Source: Candidatus Heimdallarchaeota archaeon B3_Heim (GTDB taxonomy: Archaea; Asgardarchaeota; Heimdallarchaeia; Hodarchaeales; Hodarchaeaceae). Taken from it: a DNA stretch of 38,817 nucleotides. The stretch lies in the NCBI GenBank assembly GCA_003144275.1, contig NJBF01000037.1:1-38817 (forward strand). Direction: 5' to 3'. Shown piece after piece: positions 10,501 to 17,971 of this stretch. A program made the translations under genes and the position numbers. The notes under the pieces were generated by a model that did no database searches, was not told the origin of the DNA, and saw only the letters and a program-made list of their open reading frames with translations. The number at the start of each line of letters is the position of its first letter. The first letter of the stretch is position 1.

Positions 10501-11922
10501 AAGACACCTCCTATCATAAATAGCTCGGGATATTCTGAAACGTTAACGAATCATACATTCACACGACTAGACTTTTGGGTAGATGCTATTGATACATTTG
10601 GATCTGTAGTTGGAGTGACACTTACAGTAAATTATTTCAATACTACATCATGGATAATTGTTGATGGGGAAATGGTCAACACAGGGAGTTATTATGCATA
10701 TTCTCTTTATTTGTGGTGTAATACGTCTTTTAATTATAGTATTCAAGTTTATGATGCAAAACCAAATATTATTGTAATAAATGATTCTAACTTAAGGACT
10801 TACTGGGGACCAGTAATTATCAAGTCAGGTATAAGACAAAATATAGATAATTCTCTGACGGTATGGGCTAATATTTCAGATTGGGGTTCAGGTATTTCTG
10901 AAGTTACTTTAGAATATGAATTTATACCTCAAGGTGGATCTGGGGGAAATGCTGCACATCTACAGGTTGAAACGATCTCAATGGAGTTTAATGGGAGTTT
11001 ATATATTTCTGAACTTATATTCTCTGAGGCAGGGACGTTAAGCTGGACTATTATCGCAAAGGATGAGCTAAACTCATTTACTGCAACTGAATCATCTCCC
11101 CAACCATTTTTTATTTCTCTACCCACCGAATCAGTGATTTGGGAGGATCTACTACCCGTTATCTTTGCCGTAGCAATTATTCCTTTGGTTATCGTTTTCA
11201 CTATTGCTAGTGTGAGAAGGAGACGATCTCGAAGAATTCAACAGAAAAAGGATATAGAAAGAGCATTAGCAAAGCGTTTTACTGATATTTTAAGTATGCG
11301 TTCAATAATTTGTCGAAATAAACATGGAATTCCTTTTTATACCACAAATTTTATGGCTGAAGACCAAGATTTAGATTTAACTGCTGGTCTTGCATCAGCT
11401 GTGTCTAGTCTTGTATCTGAAGTATCACAAAGAGCGATGAAAAAAGGTGAATTCGATCTTATAGAACGAGAAGGTTTTAGCATACTATCTCATCATGGGG
11501 AATACTCTACTATTAGTTTAGTTTCTGAAGGAAAATTAAGCCTATATATGAGAGACAGAATCTCCAAACTTCACAATGAACTGGAATCTCGTTTCACTCA
11601 AGAACAACTCGAGGATCCGATGTTTGGAGATCATCCTGAACTTATTCGAGGATTGGTATATAAATACTTGAATGTTGGTTTACTCAGTAAATTAACTATT
11701 GATTTTCAACGTTTCAAAGAGCTTGAGAAGGATTTCAGTGAAGATGAAAGAAAATTCATAACCTATCTTGCTGAAATACCACCGCTAGACGATGGTCAAA
11801 TTTCATTTTACGTAACGACTTTTACATCCTCCATTACTCGTCATGGAGCGTCCTTGGCATTAGCCTACACGCTGTTAGAAAAATGCTTCAAACTAAGAAT
11901 TATCTATCCTATCACATTTTGA
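7528..11922 (+). CDS. Giant receptor-like surface protein with a cytosolic longin/roadblock-like domain
   Basis: 1464 residues. A signal peptide (hydrophobic core about 16-33) is followed by an alpha/beta domain (about 75-280) resembling a class-I glutamine amidotransferase-like fold. Next is a carboxypeptidase-regulatory-like beta domain (about 290-370), then a series of roughly 90-100-residue beta-sandwich repeats, many opening with D-x2-x-P-x-I and rich in N-x-S/T sites. A single membrane helix (about 1208-1229) and an Arg-rich stop-transfer segment follow. The cytosolic tail contains a profilin-like domain (about 1255-1358): G-I-P-F-Y-T-T-N-F, a helix L-A-S-A-V-S-S-L-V-S-E-V, and a beta hairpin. 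This is the pattern of archaeal longin/roadblock domains, which bind small GTPases. The last ~100 residues look helical. The start is TTG at 7528; ATG at 7573 is an alternative. Repeat boundaries are approximate. Confidence 0.75.
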   Translation: MNALLLSRIHKQARSMVFCLLIIFIIIPALNLNEYNDSNNHIFDFNSIPSLTDNNEDHYLEIELKNPFFSIQPFQQPRILFVVDNPISLNVDKDVRFFDFMNKSLNYNVVCHESNDSYSYENFDAIVISSSVGEESTVDSLSNVPIPIFTMQAGHNNEFQLGDDFSIKDSDKFYINDGDHYVSQNFDNKSFFTVYGAADPIGYIYDYTAVPIGAEINPIAVRVVKKESVYFQEDAVWLVLDKGDKDWNLTASPERRAFWGAYLGNSLTLSGWESWNRTLSWILYDDIPGNSTIKVEVLDLDNKTVSNAQVTLTDSGNHSVSWSQNTSSYGYTTFSNVPFGYYNITVEYEDSINTDLQFLEVAGERTYDIEPFLSYTVQIDEYSDNDPPIITDIQFNPLNSNFSASIYDVSNIDHVNLSLTVRDSSNGSLLRDTVYNMVSRNNLLYFNDSALQGLPLTGLSVLYNITATDVALNIEVSENKFFTLGDLNAPIVNSYNVTDNEDGSLVFYANITDTESLVQDVVLRINDTYENMYVNASGYWIFEKPAHFGLVLNYSIFSATDSVGNVNNDSINPNFGLITPQDSVEPLIYAVSDTLDTHEEGFVTFRATVEESNEFQSGINVSSVSVLLSIFNGTLWDNDTFYPMTALGVITYEFEYHFRYNDTVVYQIVAADLARNLNFGDEHNDTIDDNAIPKLSFNAQEFGNGVVEFNSTVVDWPYNATVVTLHFTQDYFGTWSNVSMTNITENLYIFQVSNFDFRLQDVWYYTTAIDQSSNLYEPTSDQYQKVELSDIIAPQIFFIIENSTSIDGQIFITSWANDPYGDTPNINNTFYINFTKQGVTSQYEMNYDSFYFYKFNHVFNYNDEINIEIWTTDSVGNIGKIDRTIIIGDFSAPKILNTGIFEYQNGTVTFWAEVIEFSTGSGLPAEKSSVKLEYVFISSFNVSMSWNGSENVYIYTVSGFVPGNAFTYRVSAFDNSNNSAVTFWNKENIEDKTPPIINSSGYSETLTNHTFTRLDFWVDAIDTFGSVVGVTLTVNYFNTTSWIIVDGEMVNTGSYYAYSLYLWCNTSFNYSIQVYDAKPNIIVINDSNLRTYWGPVIIKSGIRQNIDNSLTVWANISDWGSGISEVTLEYEFIPQGGSGGNAAHLQVETISMEFNGSLYISELIFSEAGTLSWTIIAKDELNSFTATESSPQPFFISLPTESVIWEDLLPVIFAVAIIPLVIVFTIASVRRRRSRRIQQKKDIERALAKRFTDILSMRSIICRNKHGIPFYTTNFMAEDQDLDLTAGLASAVSSLVSEVSQRAMKKGEFDLIEREGFSILSHHGEYSTISLVSEGKLSLYMRDRISKLHNELESRFTQEQLEDPMFGDHPELIRGLVYKYLNVGLLSKLTIDFQRFKELEKDFSEDERKFITYLAEIPPLDDGQISFYVTTFTSSITRHGASLALAYTLLEKCFKLRIIYPITF

Positions 11923-11974
11923 GATGAAAGGAAAGCCGTGGCGTAATTCTGTTAGAAATGAAAGAATTTTGACC

Positions 11975-12247
11975 TCATCGCCATCGTTTGAGAGTTGGGA
12001 GGAGGAATTCGAGATAATTTTTCGCTTCTTCCAATGTCATATTTCGAGATTTTGATGTAGAAGCAACCGTTAGCTCAATCATTTCCTTAATACTAATTTC
12101 AGGTTCAGTAAATCTGCCAGTTTCGAAACAATCACCGCAATAATCGTTACTTAACGTTCCATCTGCTTGAGTACCTTTATCATCAGGATTTTCTAGGGAA
12201 ATAGCGCAGCTTTGACATATTGGTTTTGTTGGTTTTTTAAAAGTCAA
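11975..12247 (-). CDS. Putative zinc-ribbon protein (PF12674-like)
   Basis: 90 residues. C-Q-S-C at 15-18, followed by the family signature D-K-G-T-Q-A-D-G-T-L-S-N-D-Y-C-G-D-C (second Cys pair at about 47 and 50), gives four zinc ligands. A short helical tail follows (E-E-A-K-N-Y-L). This matches a small widespread 'putative zinc ribbon' family of unknown role, usually soluble. The start is TTG with GAGG upstream. It converges with the receptor-like gene. Confidence 0.8.
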   Translation of the reverse strand: MTFKKPTKPICQSCAISLENPDDKGTQADGTLSNDYCGDCFETGRFTEPEISIKEMIELTVASTSKSRNMTLEEAKNYLEFLLPTLKRWR

Positions 12248-12318
12248 TTTCCGTCATCCTCATCTATCCCTGTTTGTGTTTTAAAAATATATATCGCGGT
12301 AAAAAACTCAATACTATT

Positions 12319-13023
12319 TTAATCAACGATTTTCACAAGTAAATTATGTAGAGAATCCATATTTAAGCAATGGTTTAAGCAGACATCAATAATTTTTGAA
12401 TTTATAAACCTAGCAGGCTCAATAGATGGAGAAATAGCATAGAGTCCATTAAAAAGGAGATATTTAGCTCTTGGGTGAGAATTATCATATCCTCGTGGTG
12501 TTCGTTTATAATGCAAACCTCCTATATTATAATTTAACCCATTGAGAGACTCGATAACTGTTTCTATCTCCTCACCTTGTTTTGAAACTACTATTTTTCG
12601 GTATTTGTCAAGAGATAATTTATCAAAACGGTGTAATCCGCCATAAACCCATCCACCTGAAGCATCAAATCCTATAAAAAAACCAGGATGATTCATCTTC
12701 TTTCCTGTTCCTTCCCAAAAGACGGTACGAAGCCTTGTGTTATAGGGAGTTTTATCTTTTTTAAATCGAATATCTCGATGGATTCGCATAATGGAACCAG
12801 AGCCGTTTAGCCGTAAATCATATCTGATTTCCGTAGATATGTTTTCTTGTAAACTTTCACCTAAGGTAACAACAAATGATTTTGCAGGGTTAATTATATA
12901 CTCTAGATATTCCTGCTTATGGTTATTAAACCATTCTCGGTTATTATTTAGTTTTAATTCAGTTAGGAAATCCAAAGTTTCCTTGGGAAACCCTGAAAAA
13001 TTATTTAGATCCTTCATTGACAT
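12319..13023 (-). CDS. DUF2461 family protein
   Basis: 234 residues, the usual family length (TIGR02453/DUF2461). Conserved marks are the N-terminal L-x2-N-N-x-R-E-W-F-x2-H-K-x2-Y, the central R-I-x-R-D-I-R-F-x-K-D-K-T-P-Y-x-T, and P-G-F-F-I-G-F with G-G-x-Y-G-G-L-H-R-F. The biochemical function of the family is unknown to me. The ATG is directly adjacent to the stop of a 54-residue zinc protein gene, so the two form a coupled operon. Confidence 0.88.
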   Translation of the reverse strand: MSMKDLNNFSGFPKETLDFLTELKLNNNREWFNNHKQEYLEYIINPAKSFVVTLGESLQENISTEIRYDLRLNGSGSIMRIHRDIRFKKDKTPYNTRLRTVFWEGTGKKMNHPGFFIGFDASGGWVYGGLHRFDKLSLDKYRKIVVSKQGEEIETVIESLNGLNYNIGGLHYKRTPRGYDNSHPRAKYLLFNGLYAISPSIEPARFINSKIIDVCLNHCLNMDSLHNLLVKIVD

Positions 13024-13188
13024 TCAAATATAATCATTGATATCCTTCTTCCCATGTAATAATTGGGGGAGGCAGCTAAAGCAGGTCCAAGTATTTTTCT
13101 GTTTGTAAGAAATTGAGATCAATGGTATTTCGTCTTCAGATGTTTCACAGCAGACACATTTTGCTATCGTTTGATTCTGATTTGTCAT
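13024..13188 (-). CDS. 54-residue Cys-rich (zinc-finger-like) protein
   Basis: A small gene whose TGA stop (13024-13026) abuts the ATG of the DUF2461 gene. The peptide has C-V-C-C at 11-14 and C-F-S-C at 36-39, separated by a predicted beta hairpin, so it probably binds one zinc ion as a minimal ribbon. GTGAAG precedes the ATG at 13188. Tight coupling to the next gene supports real translation. No family is recognised. Confidence 0.6.
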   Translation of the reverse strand: MTNQNQTIAKCVCCETSEDEIPLISISYKQKNTWTCFSCLPQLLHGKKDINDYI

Positions 13189-13419
13189 CGTTCTTCACTC
13201 TAGTATGTGATTACTCGTAGTTTACCCTTTAATCCTGTCATTAAATAAGTAACTTCCCGATTTACAGAATCACATTCTTGATACTTGTCTATTATTTGTG
13301 TAGAGATTGATCGTTAAAGTGGAACGAAACATTTAATAGGAGATCTTTCAACTAGATGAGGCAAATATGATCAAACAATTACTCGTGATGACTGTTTTCA
13401 TTTCCATAAATTTAATTCA

Positions 13420-14007
13420 TTGGAGGTAAAAATATTACCCGTTTGTCGCTCGTGTCATAATTATGTAATGAAGATAGATAAATCTCATCCTTGTCCTCAT
13501 TGCGGGAATGAAGAACCGCTTACAAAAGATCGTGAGATTAAATCTGTCATCCCAAATGATTTAATGCATAACTTTGGGGACAATCTTACTGATTTAGCAA
13601 ATAGAACAAGTTCACTAAGCTTTGAAGAAATATATGGGGATATCGCTTCTCTTCCAAAAATTTCTAATCTAATAAAAAAGGATCTTGGGGCAGAGAAAAT
13701 TCAGTCTAGATTGGTGTCCCAGAACCTACCCCTTGAATTTTTATTTCCTCACCTTGAAAATGCGACCCTTGATCCTGCTTCATTGAAAGTATTCTTCCAA
13801 TTAGCAGTCGAGTACCAGATAATTCTAAAAAATGCTTCTACTTTTCAGGAGGGGATGTATCGGTGGAGTCTAATTCTTCCTGATCGTCTACAGAAATTTG
13901 GATTGACTCTCGAAGCTTGGAATAAAATCAGTAGTGTTGGAGACAACGATCCAATAATCCAAGGTGAATTAAGGAAAATCATGAATACGATTAATGAGCC
14001 TCTATAA
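13420..14007 (+). CDS. Zinc-ribbon protein with a helical C-terminal domain
   Basis: The N-terminus has a rubredoxin-like knuckle pair C-R-S-C and C-P-H-C-G about 20 residues apart, followed by about 150 mostly helical residues of no recognised family. The start is a problem. The first canonical start is TTG at 13420, but a strong GGAGGT at 13422-13427 lies after it. The ribosome would then initiate near 13432, where the in-frame codons are ATA and TTA. The protein is complete from the first knuckle onward under any choice. Function is unknown. Confidence 0.65.
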   Translation: MEVKILPVCRSCHNYVMKIDKSHPCPHCGNEEPLTKDREIKSVIPNDLMHNFGDNLTDLANRTSSLSFEEIYGDIASLPKISNLIKKDLGAEKIQSRLVSQNLPLEFLFPHLENATLDPASLKVFFQLAVEYQIILKNASTFQEGMYRWSLILPDRLQKFGLTLEAWNKISSVGDNDPIIQGELRKIMNTINEPL

Positions 14008-14148
14008 TTTACATCTCTGCTCTTTTTCTTTTAAATGTCGATTTTGAGGATCTAGATTCTTTGCTAAGCATGGAAAAAAAGAATCAACCTGAATCCATAG
14101 ATATTCATACTTTATGAATGTATCTACTGAACTAGGTTAGTTTGGATG

Positions 14149-14646
14149 CTATTTAATAGCTTGAAACTTCTCGTTAGATGGATCGCTTAGAATTTTTGTT
14201 CTTTCAGCCTCAAATTGTTCTTGGGTTAATATTCCCCTTTCTTTTAGTGCCCCTAACCTTTCTAGTTGACTGATACGATCTTTTGAACGGAAGTTTCTAT
14301 CAATTGAAGATGATATCTCTTTATCAACGATAATGGCGCCTTTTCCCATACTGTAGGTGAGTAATAACAATAGAAATCCCACAGCTACCAAAACAATTCC
14401 AATTACGATCAATAATGGGGTTACTAATTCAGGACTGTCAATAAAAATTTGTGCACCTACTCCTTCTATAGTCATAGAATTCACAACCTCCGGAAACACC
14501 AGAGGAATCCAAGATAACGCCAGTATTATCCCACCCGCAAGTGCTAAGGCAAACCCTGTCACTCCAAGTGTGAACATTAGTAATCCAACGAAAAATCCTC
14601 CAATCCCTCTATATCCCAATTTTATCAAACTTGCACTATCACTCAT
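14149..14646 (-). CDS. Membrane protein with C-terminal SHOCT domain
   Basis: 165 residues. Two long hydrophobic segments (about 14-52 and 77-98), the first with Gly/Ala/Leu repeats and probably two helices, are followed by a cytosolic tail. The tail ends in a SHOCT motif (about 127-155): L-x2-L-x2-L-x-E-R-G-I-L-T-x2-E-F-E-x-K/R-I-L. SHOCT modules are short oligomerisation elements that often end bacterial and archaeal membrane proteins. It is monocistronic. The role is unknown. Confidence 0.8.
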   Translation of the reverse strand: MSDSASLIKLGYRGIGGFFVGLLMFTLGVTGFALALAGGIILALSWIPLVFPEVVNSMTIEGVGAQIFIDSPELVTPLLIVIGIVLVAVGFLLLLLTYSMGKGAIIVDKEISSSIDRNFRSKDRISQLERLGALKERGILTQEQFEAERTKILSDPSNEKFQAIK

Positions 14647-14921
14647 AATAAATCACATTTCGAAAAGTTACTCTTATGATAGAAGTAATAAATTTGGTGT
14701 ATATATTATAATTGATCTAGTGACATGACCTGCTCTCTGCCTAGCTATTTCTTTCAATCAACCTTAATAGCTACTTGAAATATTAAAAGAAAGGTCAAAT
14801 TTCTTGCTATTGCTAGCCCTAGAGGATTTAAATTTGCTTTTAGAAAACCACCGGTGACAATATAGAGAGGAAAGTTTAGGGACAAAAATTACTCTGAATA
14901 ACATTCTGCGAGGGGGAGTTA

Positions 14922-15128
14922 TCAGAATGAGGATCGAATATTGAAGTAAACGGTAAAGTAAAAATTCTTCAATTGGATAAACTGATCAAGTTTGTCTTCG
15001 TATTGAAGTCTTTCCGATTTATTCTGATTTTCGGAGAAAATTTTTTCCTCTTTTTTACATTCTGCCAATATTTTATCGTAAAATGCTAATCGGTGATCCA
15101 TATTTTCCCAGAAGTTTGGATTAAGCAT
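14922..15128 (-). CDS. Small hypothetical helical protein
   Basis: 68 residues, Glu/Lys/Gln-rich, probably one or two long amphipathic helices (about 10-50), with an aromatic C-terminus. ATG start. No family is recognised and there are no operon neighbours. It could be spurious, but its codon and residue composition is that of a normal soluble protein. Confidence 0.4.
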   Translation of the reverse strand: MLNPNFWENMDHRLAFYDKILAECKKEEKIFSENQNKSERLQYEDKLDQFIQLKNFYFTVYFNIRSSF

Positions 15129-15417
15129 AATTCATTTCCTCTTCTATATTTACCAATTAACCAATATGTATACATCTTAATAAACTAGAATGAAACAATA
15201 TTCCGCAGAGGATTATTCTCTGATGATTTATCTAGAGAAAAGAAAAGCTAAAATGGCTTTATTACCTCACTCGTAATGAAATTAATTTCAAAATAGGATA
15301 AAATTCGTTAACTTTGGCTTCTATATCTATGTAAAAATTTTTAGGGTTTAATTTCATAACAATATTTTTAGACATATCAGCCTCACTTGAAATTCAAATT
15401 GAAAATGGTGTACTAAC

Positions 15418-15726
15418 ATGGAAGAAAAAGAATCAATCCTTTACGTTGTTTTAGTAGCAATTACATTGATGATAATGCCAGGAACACTCAACAAGGACAA
15501 TGCTCTTTATGAAATATCTTTATTAGCAATATTAGGGGCAGAAATCTTATTAGCTATAGCAATGGTATTGCTAGCAGTTAAAAATATCCCTTTTCTCACT
15601 CCATATCTTCCAGTAGGATTAGGAGATAACGTTGTCAAGCTATTAGCTTGGACTGGAGTATTTATTGTAGGGATTTTGTTTGTAATCATCAGTTGGTTAG
15701 ATTCATTAGATTTATTAGCAGCTTAG
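15418..15726 (+). CDS. Small three-helix membrane protein
   Basis: 102 residues with three hydrophobic segments (about 7-23, 36-56 and 75-96) separated by short polar loops, and an acidic extreme N-terminus. ATG start after an AT-rich leader. No recognisable family. It converges with the longin-like gene 20 bp downstream. Confidence 0.6.
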   Translation: MEEKESILYVVLVAITLMIMPGTLNKDNALYEISLLAILGAEILLAIAMVLLAVKNIPFLTPYLPVGLGDNVVKLLAWTGVFIVGILFVIISWLDSLDLLAA

Positions 15727-15746
15727 AGGAAAATTCGCATTTATCG

Positions 15747-16106
15747 CTATTTTATTTGTTTCATGGCAAAATAAACTTTTAGCATATTATCAAGAGAACC
15801 CTCGAATTCAGAAAATATACTAGGTTCAATTAATCCTTCTTGGAGATACCCTGCATATTCTTCAAAAAACTGGGTCAAGATCACTTTCATTAGCATGTTT
15901 AATTTTCGTTTAGTTGCACGTTGTGGAGTTGTAACAATTGCTACAAGAATGGGTCTAATAATTTTATAGATTATTAAATGTTGATCGAGTTTTATTTCTT
16001 GAATTGCTTCTCCCATGATTCTTTCAGCAAAGTTCGCTATAGCGATAAGAAATCCGCTGATCATATTTGGCTCTGAATCCCCAGTAAAATAGTGCCTCGA
16101 TACCAA
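15747..16106 (-). CDS. Longin/roadblock-like small protein with an unclear start
   Basis: The 119 residues read from the TTG at 16106 begin in the middle of a longin-like fold: S-R-H-Y-F, a helix from M-I-S-G-F-L-I-A-I-A-N-F-A, the strand Y-K-I-I-R-P-I-L-V-A-I-V, and a C-terminal helix. Upstream in the same frame, before a TGA at 16185-16187, the codons encode I-R-D-I-Y-V-I-H-E-S-G-L-C-L, exactly the expected first strand pair of the domain. No ATG, GTG or TTG precedes this. The real start may be ATT at 16143-16145, giving about 132 residues. Such domains bind small Ras-like GTPases in archaea and eukaryotes. The receptor-like protein in this window carries a similar domain. Confidence 0.65.
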   Translation of the reverse strand: MVSRHYFTGDSEPNMISGFLIAIANFAERIMGEAIQEIKLDQHLIIYKIIRPILVAIVTTPQRATKRKLNMLMKVILTQFFEEYAGYLQEGLIEPSIFSEFEGSLDNMLKVYFAMKQIK

Positions 16107-16121
16107 ACATAAACCTGATTC

Positions 16122-16376
16122 ATGGATTACGTAAATGTCACGAATCGGAAGTTTCTTGGTATACTTCGAAGGGGAAATGGGTTTTCAACTCCAACCTATG
16201 TTGAGATAATTTCTCCACAAAAGAGGGTGGTCACTTTCAAGTATCCCCTTACGCTCCTAGTTTATAACGTACCCAGCTATCGGAATAAGACACATTATTT
16301 GGATGAGTGTCATACTTATTTGGTTGAGGAAATGAAGAATGTCACGGTTTCGTTTCAAAAAAAAGGGGTTATCTAG
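16122..16376 (+). CDS. Possible small protein, doubtful
   Basis: An 84-codon ATG frame filling the gap between two minus-strand genes. Residues look moderately protein-like (T-P-T-Y-V-E-I-I-S-P near the middle), but no family is recognised. Its first 24 bases overlap the inferred 5' end of the longin-like gene on the other strand. It may be spurious. Confidence 0.25.
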   Translation: MDYVNVTNRKFLGILRRGNGFSTPTYVEIISPQKRVVTFKYPLTLLVYNVPSYRNKTHYLDECHTYLVEEMKNVTVSFQKKGVI

Positions 16377-16399
16377 TCATTTTCTACTACAAGAATCAT

Positions 16400-16891
16400 T
16401 TATTCACATTGTTTGGGAATGCGATTCATCCCACTGACTTTTGAATGGAAAAAATGAATATTTACAAATCGTTTCAATCCAGGTATTTTTCTGTGACCCA
16501 TCATACAAGATGACCCATTGCTCATTCCATTATCATCACAGATCGCAATACTCTCTTTTGAAATCGTTCCTGGCATAAACCAGATTGCTGGTTTTGGATT
16601 TAAATTTGCAGCTTCTTTCACAACCTCAGTTGTTAACTCTTTCTTGTGAACTACGATAACTACATCTACTGGCTCAGGAAGAGATTTTAGTGTAGGATAA
16701 GTAGGTTCACCTTCTACTAACTCTTTATCTTCAACAACAGGATAAACTGTATTAACACAATACCAAGAGTCTTCCAACCCTGATTTGAAAAGTCGAAATC
16801 CTTTGCTGGATAGTCCTCCAGTAAATGTTCCTACAATCGCATATTTCATATCTGTGGTAAATCCGTGATCTATTTCAACCATACTACTCAT
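16400..16891 (-). CDS. CoA-binding domain protein (YccU/CoA_binding_2-like)
   Basis: 163 residues forming one Rossmann-type domain. It has an early A-I-V-G-T-F strand-loop, V-N-T-V-Y-P-V, Y-P-T-L-x-S-L-P-E-P-V-D-V-V-I-V-V, W-F-M-P-G, and late Gly/Cys residues where the family has its nucleotide-facing loop. Related proteins bind CoA-type nucleotides, like the N-terminal part of succinyl-CoA synthetase alpha. The exact substrate and process are unknown. The second loop G-T-F-T-G-G is more Gly-rich than usual. Upstream lies the F420 reductase pseudogene. Confidence 0.75.
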   Translation of the reverse strand: MSSMVEIDHGFTTDMKYAIVGTFTGGLSSKGFRLFKSGLEDSWYCVNTVYPVVEDKELVEGEPTYPTLKSLPEPVDVVIVVHKKELTTEVVKEAANLNPKPAIWFMPGTISKESIAICDDNGMSNGSSCMMGHRKIPGLKRFVNIHFFHSKVSGMNRIPKQCE

Positions 16892-16973
16892 CTCACAAAT
16901 TACAGCTTATTTTATGAAAACTGCTTAGTGATTTATATTTGTGAACATAAAGGTAACCAAACATTTGGTTGAT

Positions 16974-17180
16974 AAAGTTTGGTGATGCATTTATTTATGG
17001 AGATGATGCAAGCGCTAGAGAAGTGGTGAGTGAGCAAGCAAACGATTTAGGACTCAATGTTGTAGATCTCAGACCTTTGACCTAAGCACGCTAGTTAGAA
17101 CCATTGGCAATGCTATGGATTTTTAGGCTTATCAACAAGGTTATGGATCAGAAATGGCCTTTACGCTCCTAACTAAATAG
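16974..17180 (+). pseudogene. Decayed C-terminus of a coenzyme F420-dependent NADP oxidoreductase (Fno-like)
   Basis: Plus-strand translation gives F-G-D-A-F-I-Y-G-D-D-A-S-A-R-E-V-V, then D-L-G-L-N-V-V-D-L-R-P-L, which match the C-terminal domain of Fno. After TAA and TAG stops in this frame, the continuation L-E-P-L-A-M-L-W is recognisable. A further frameshift near 17122-17128 leads to A-Y-Q-Q-G-Y-G-S-E-M-A-F-T-L-L-T-K and a TAG at 17178. Two stops and at least one indel make function impossible as read. The N-terminal NADP-binding part is absent. Known Fno enzymes pass hydride between F420H2 and NADP+. Confidence 0.7.
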
Positions 17181-17194
17181 AAGACTATCTCATT

Positions 17195-17881
17195 TCAGGT
17201 GGAAGTGGAGACTTTCAAAGCGCCATACCCTTGGATGGAAAATACAACTGCCATAATATAGACAATTATTTTCTGTCCCACGACTTGAATGAACAATCCT
17301 TCAGTTGTCTCTGCAGCAGGTCCAAAAAATAATAGAATGAGGTATAGAAAAGAAATGCCTGTAAATGTGAGTAATGTATTCAAATATACACGTGGATAGG
17401 TTGTTTGCCTATATAAGACAAAAGAGTATATAGTTGAGGCAATGAATGTGAAAAAAAATCCAATCCTCACGGAAAGAAAGTGAGGTTCTAGTAATAGATC
17501 CCATGGGGTCAATCCCACTCCAATAAAGCCAATAGCCGCGATAATGCCAAAAATTGATCCCACTTGGGATAATCGATAGGTTGAAGCGTCATCCTGGAAC
17601 AGACTGATCCATGCAGAGTAAAATAATATCATTGCGATTCCAATGGTCAAAACAGAAGCTGTAAAGAGTATCCAGGCTATGGTATTCGCTTCACCAGAAT
17701 GTGCCACTGTTCGCCCTAAATCGCTAAAGAAATTATTTAAAAATGAATAACCTGATGCATCAGGGTTTGTATATGTACCTCCCGTATATACAAGCATGGC
17801 TACAAGTGTTAAGACAATATAGATACTTGCTCCAAGAAAAACAAGTATAAACGCGCCCCGTCTCCAATTTTGAAAATTCAT
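17195..17881 (-). CDS. Six-helix membrane protein, DUF998-like
   Basis: 228 residues with about six hydrophobic segments (roughly 10-33, 68-92, 105-125, 132-152, 160-182 and 198-218). The loop after helix 1 carries Y-S-F-L-N-N-F-F-S-D-L-G-R-T, close to the N-x-L-S-D-L-G signature of DUF998-type membrane proteins. It lies 90 bp downstream of the CDP-alcohol phosphatidyltransferase gene in the same direction and may be co-transcribed with it. Biochemical role unknown. Confidence 0.75.
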   Translation of the reverse strand: MNFQNWRRGAFILVFLGASIYIVLTLVAMLVYTGGTYTNPDASGYSFLNNFFSDLGRTVAHSGEANTIAWILFTASVLTIGIAMILFYSAWISLFQDDASTYRLSQVGSIFGIIAAIGFIGVGLTPWDLLLEPHFLSVRIGFFFTFIASTIYSFVLYRQTTYPRVYLNTLLTFTGISFLYLILLFFGPAAETTEGLFIQVVGQKIIVYIMAVVFSIQGYGALKVSTST

Positions 17882-17971
17882 ACTTACACACCTAATATAT
17901 CTTGTGAGAAAAGAAATTAACTTTATGGAATCATTGAACTCCCGCCTGCGATAAAAAACTTTCGAATTTAC

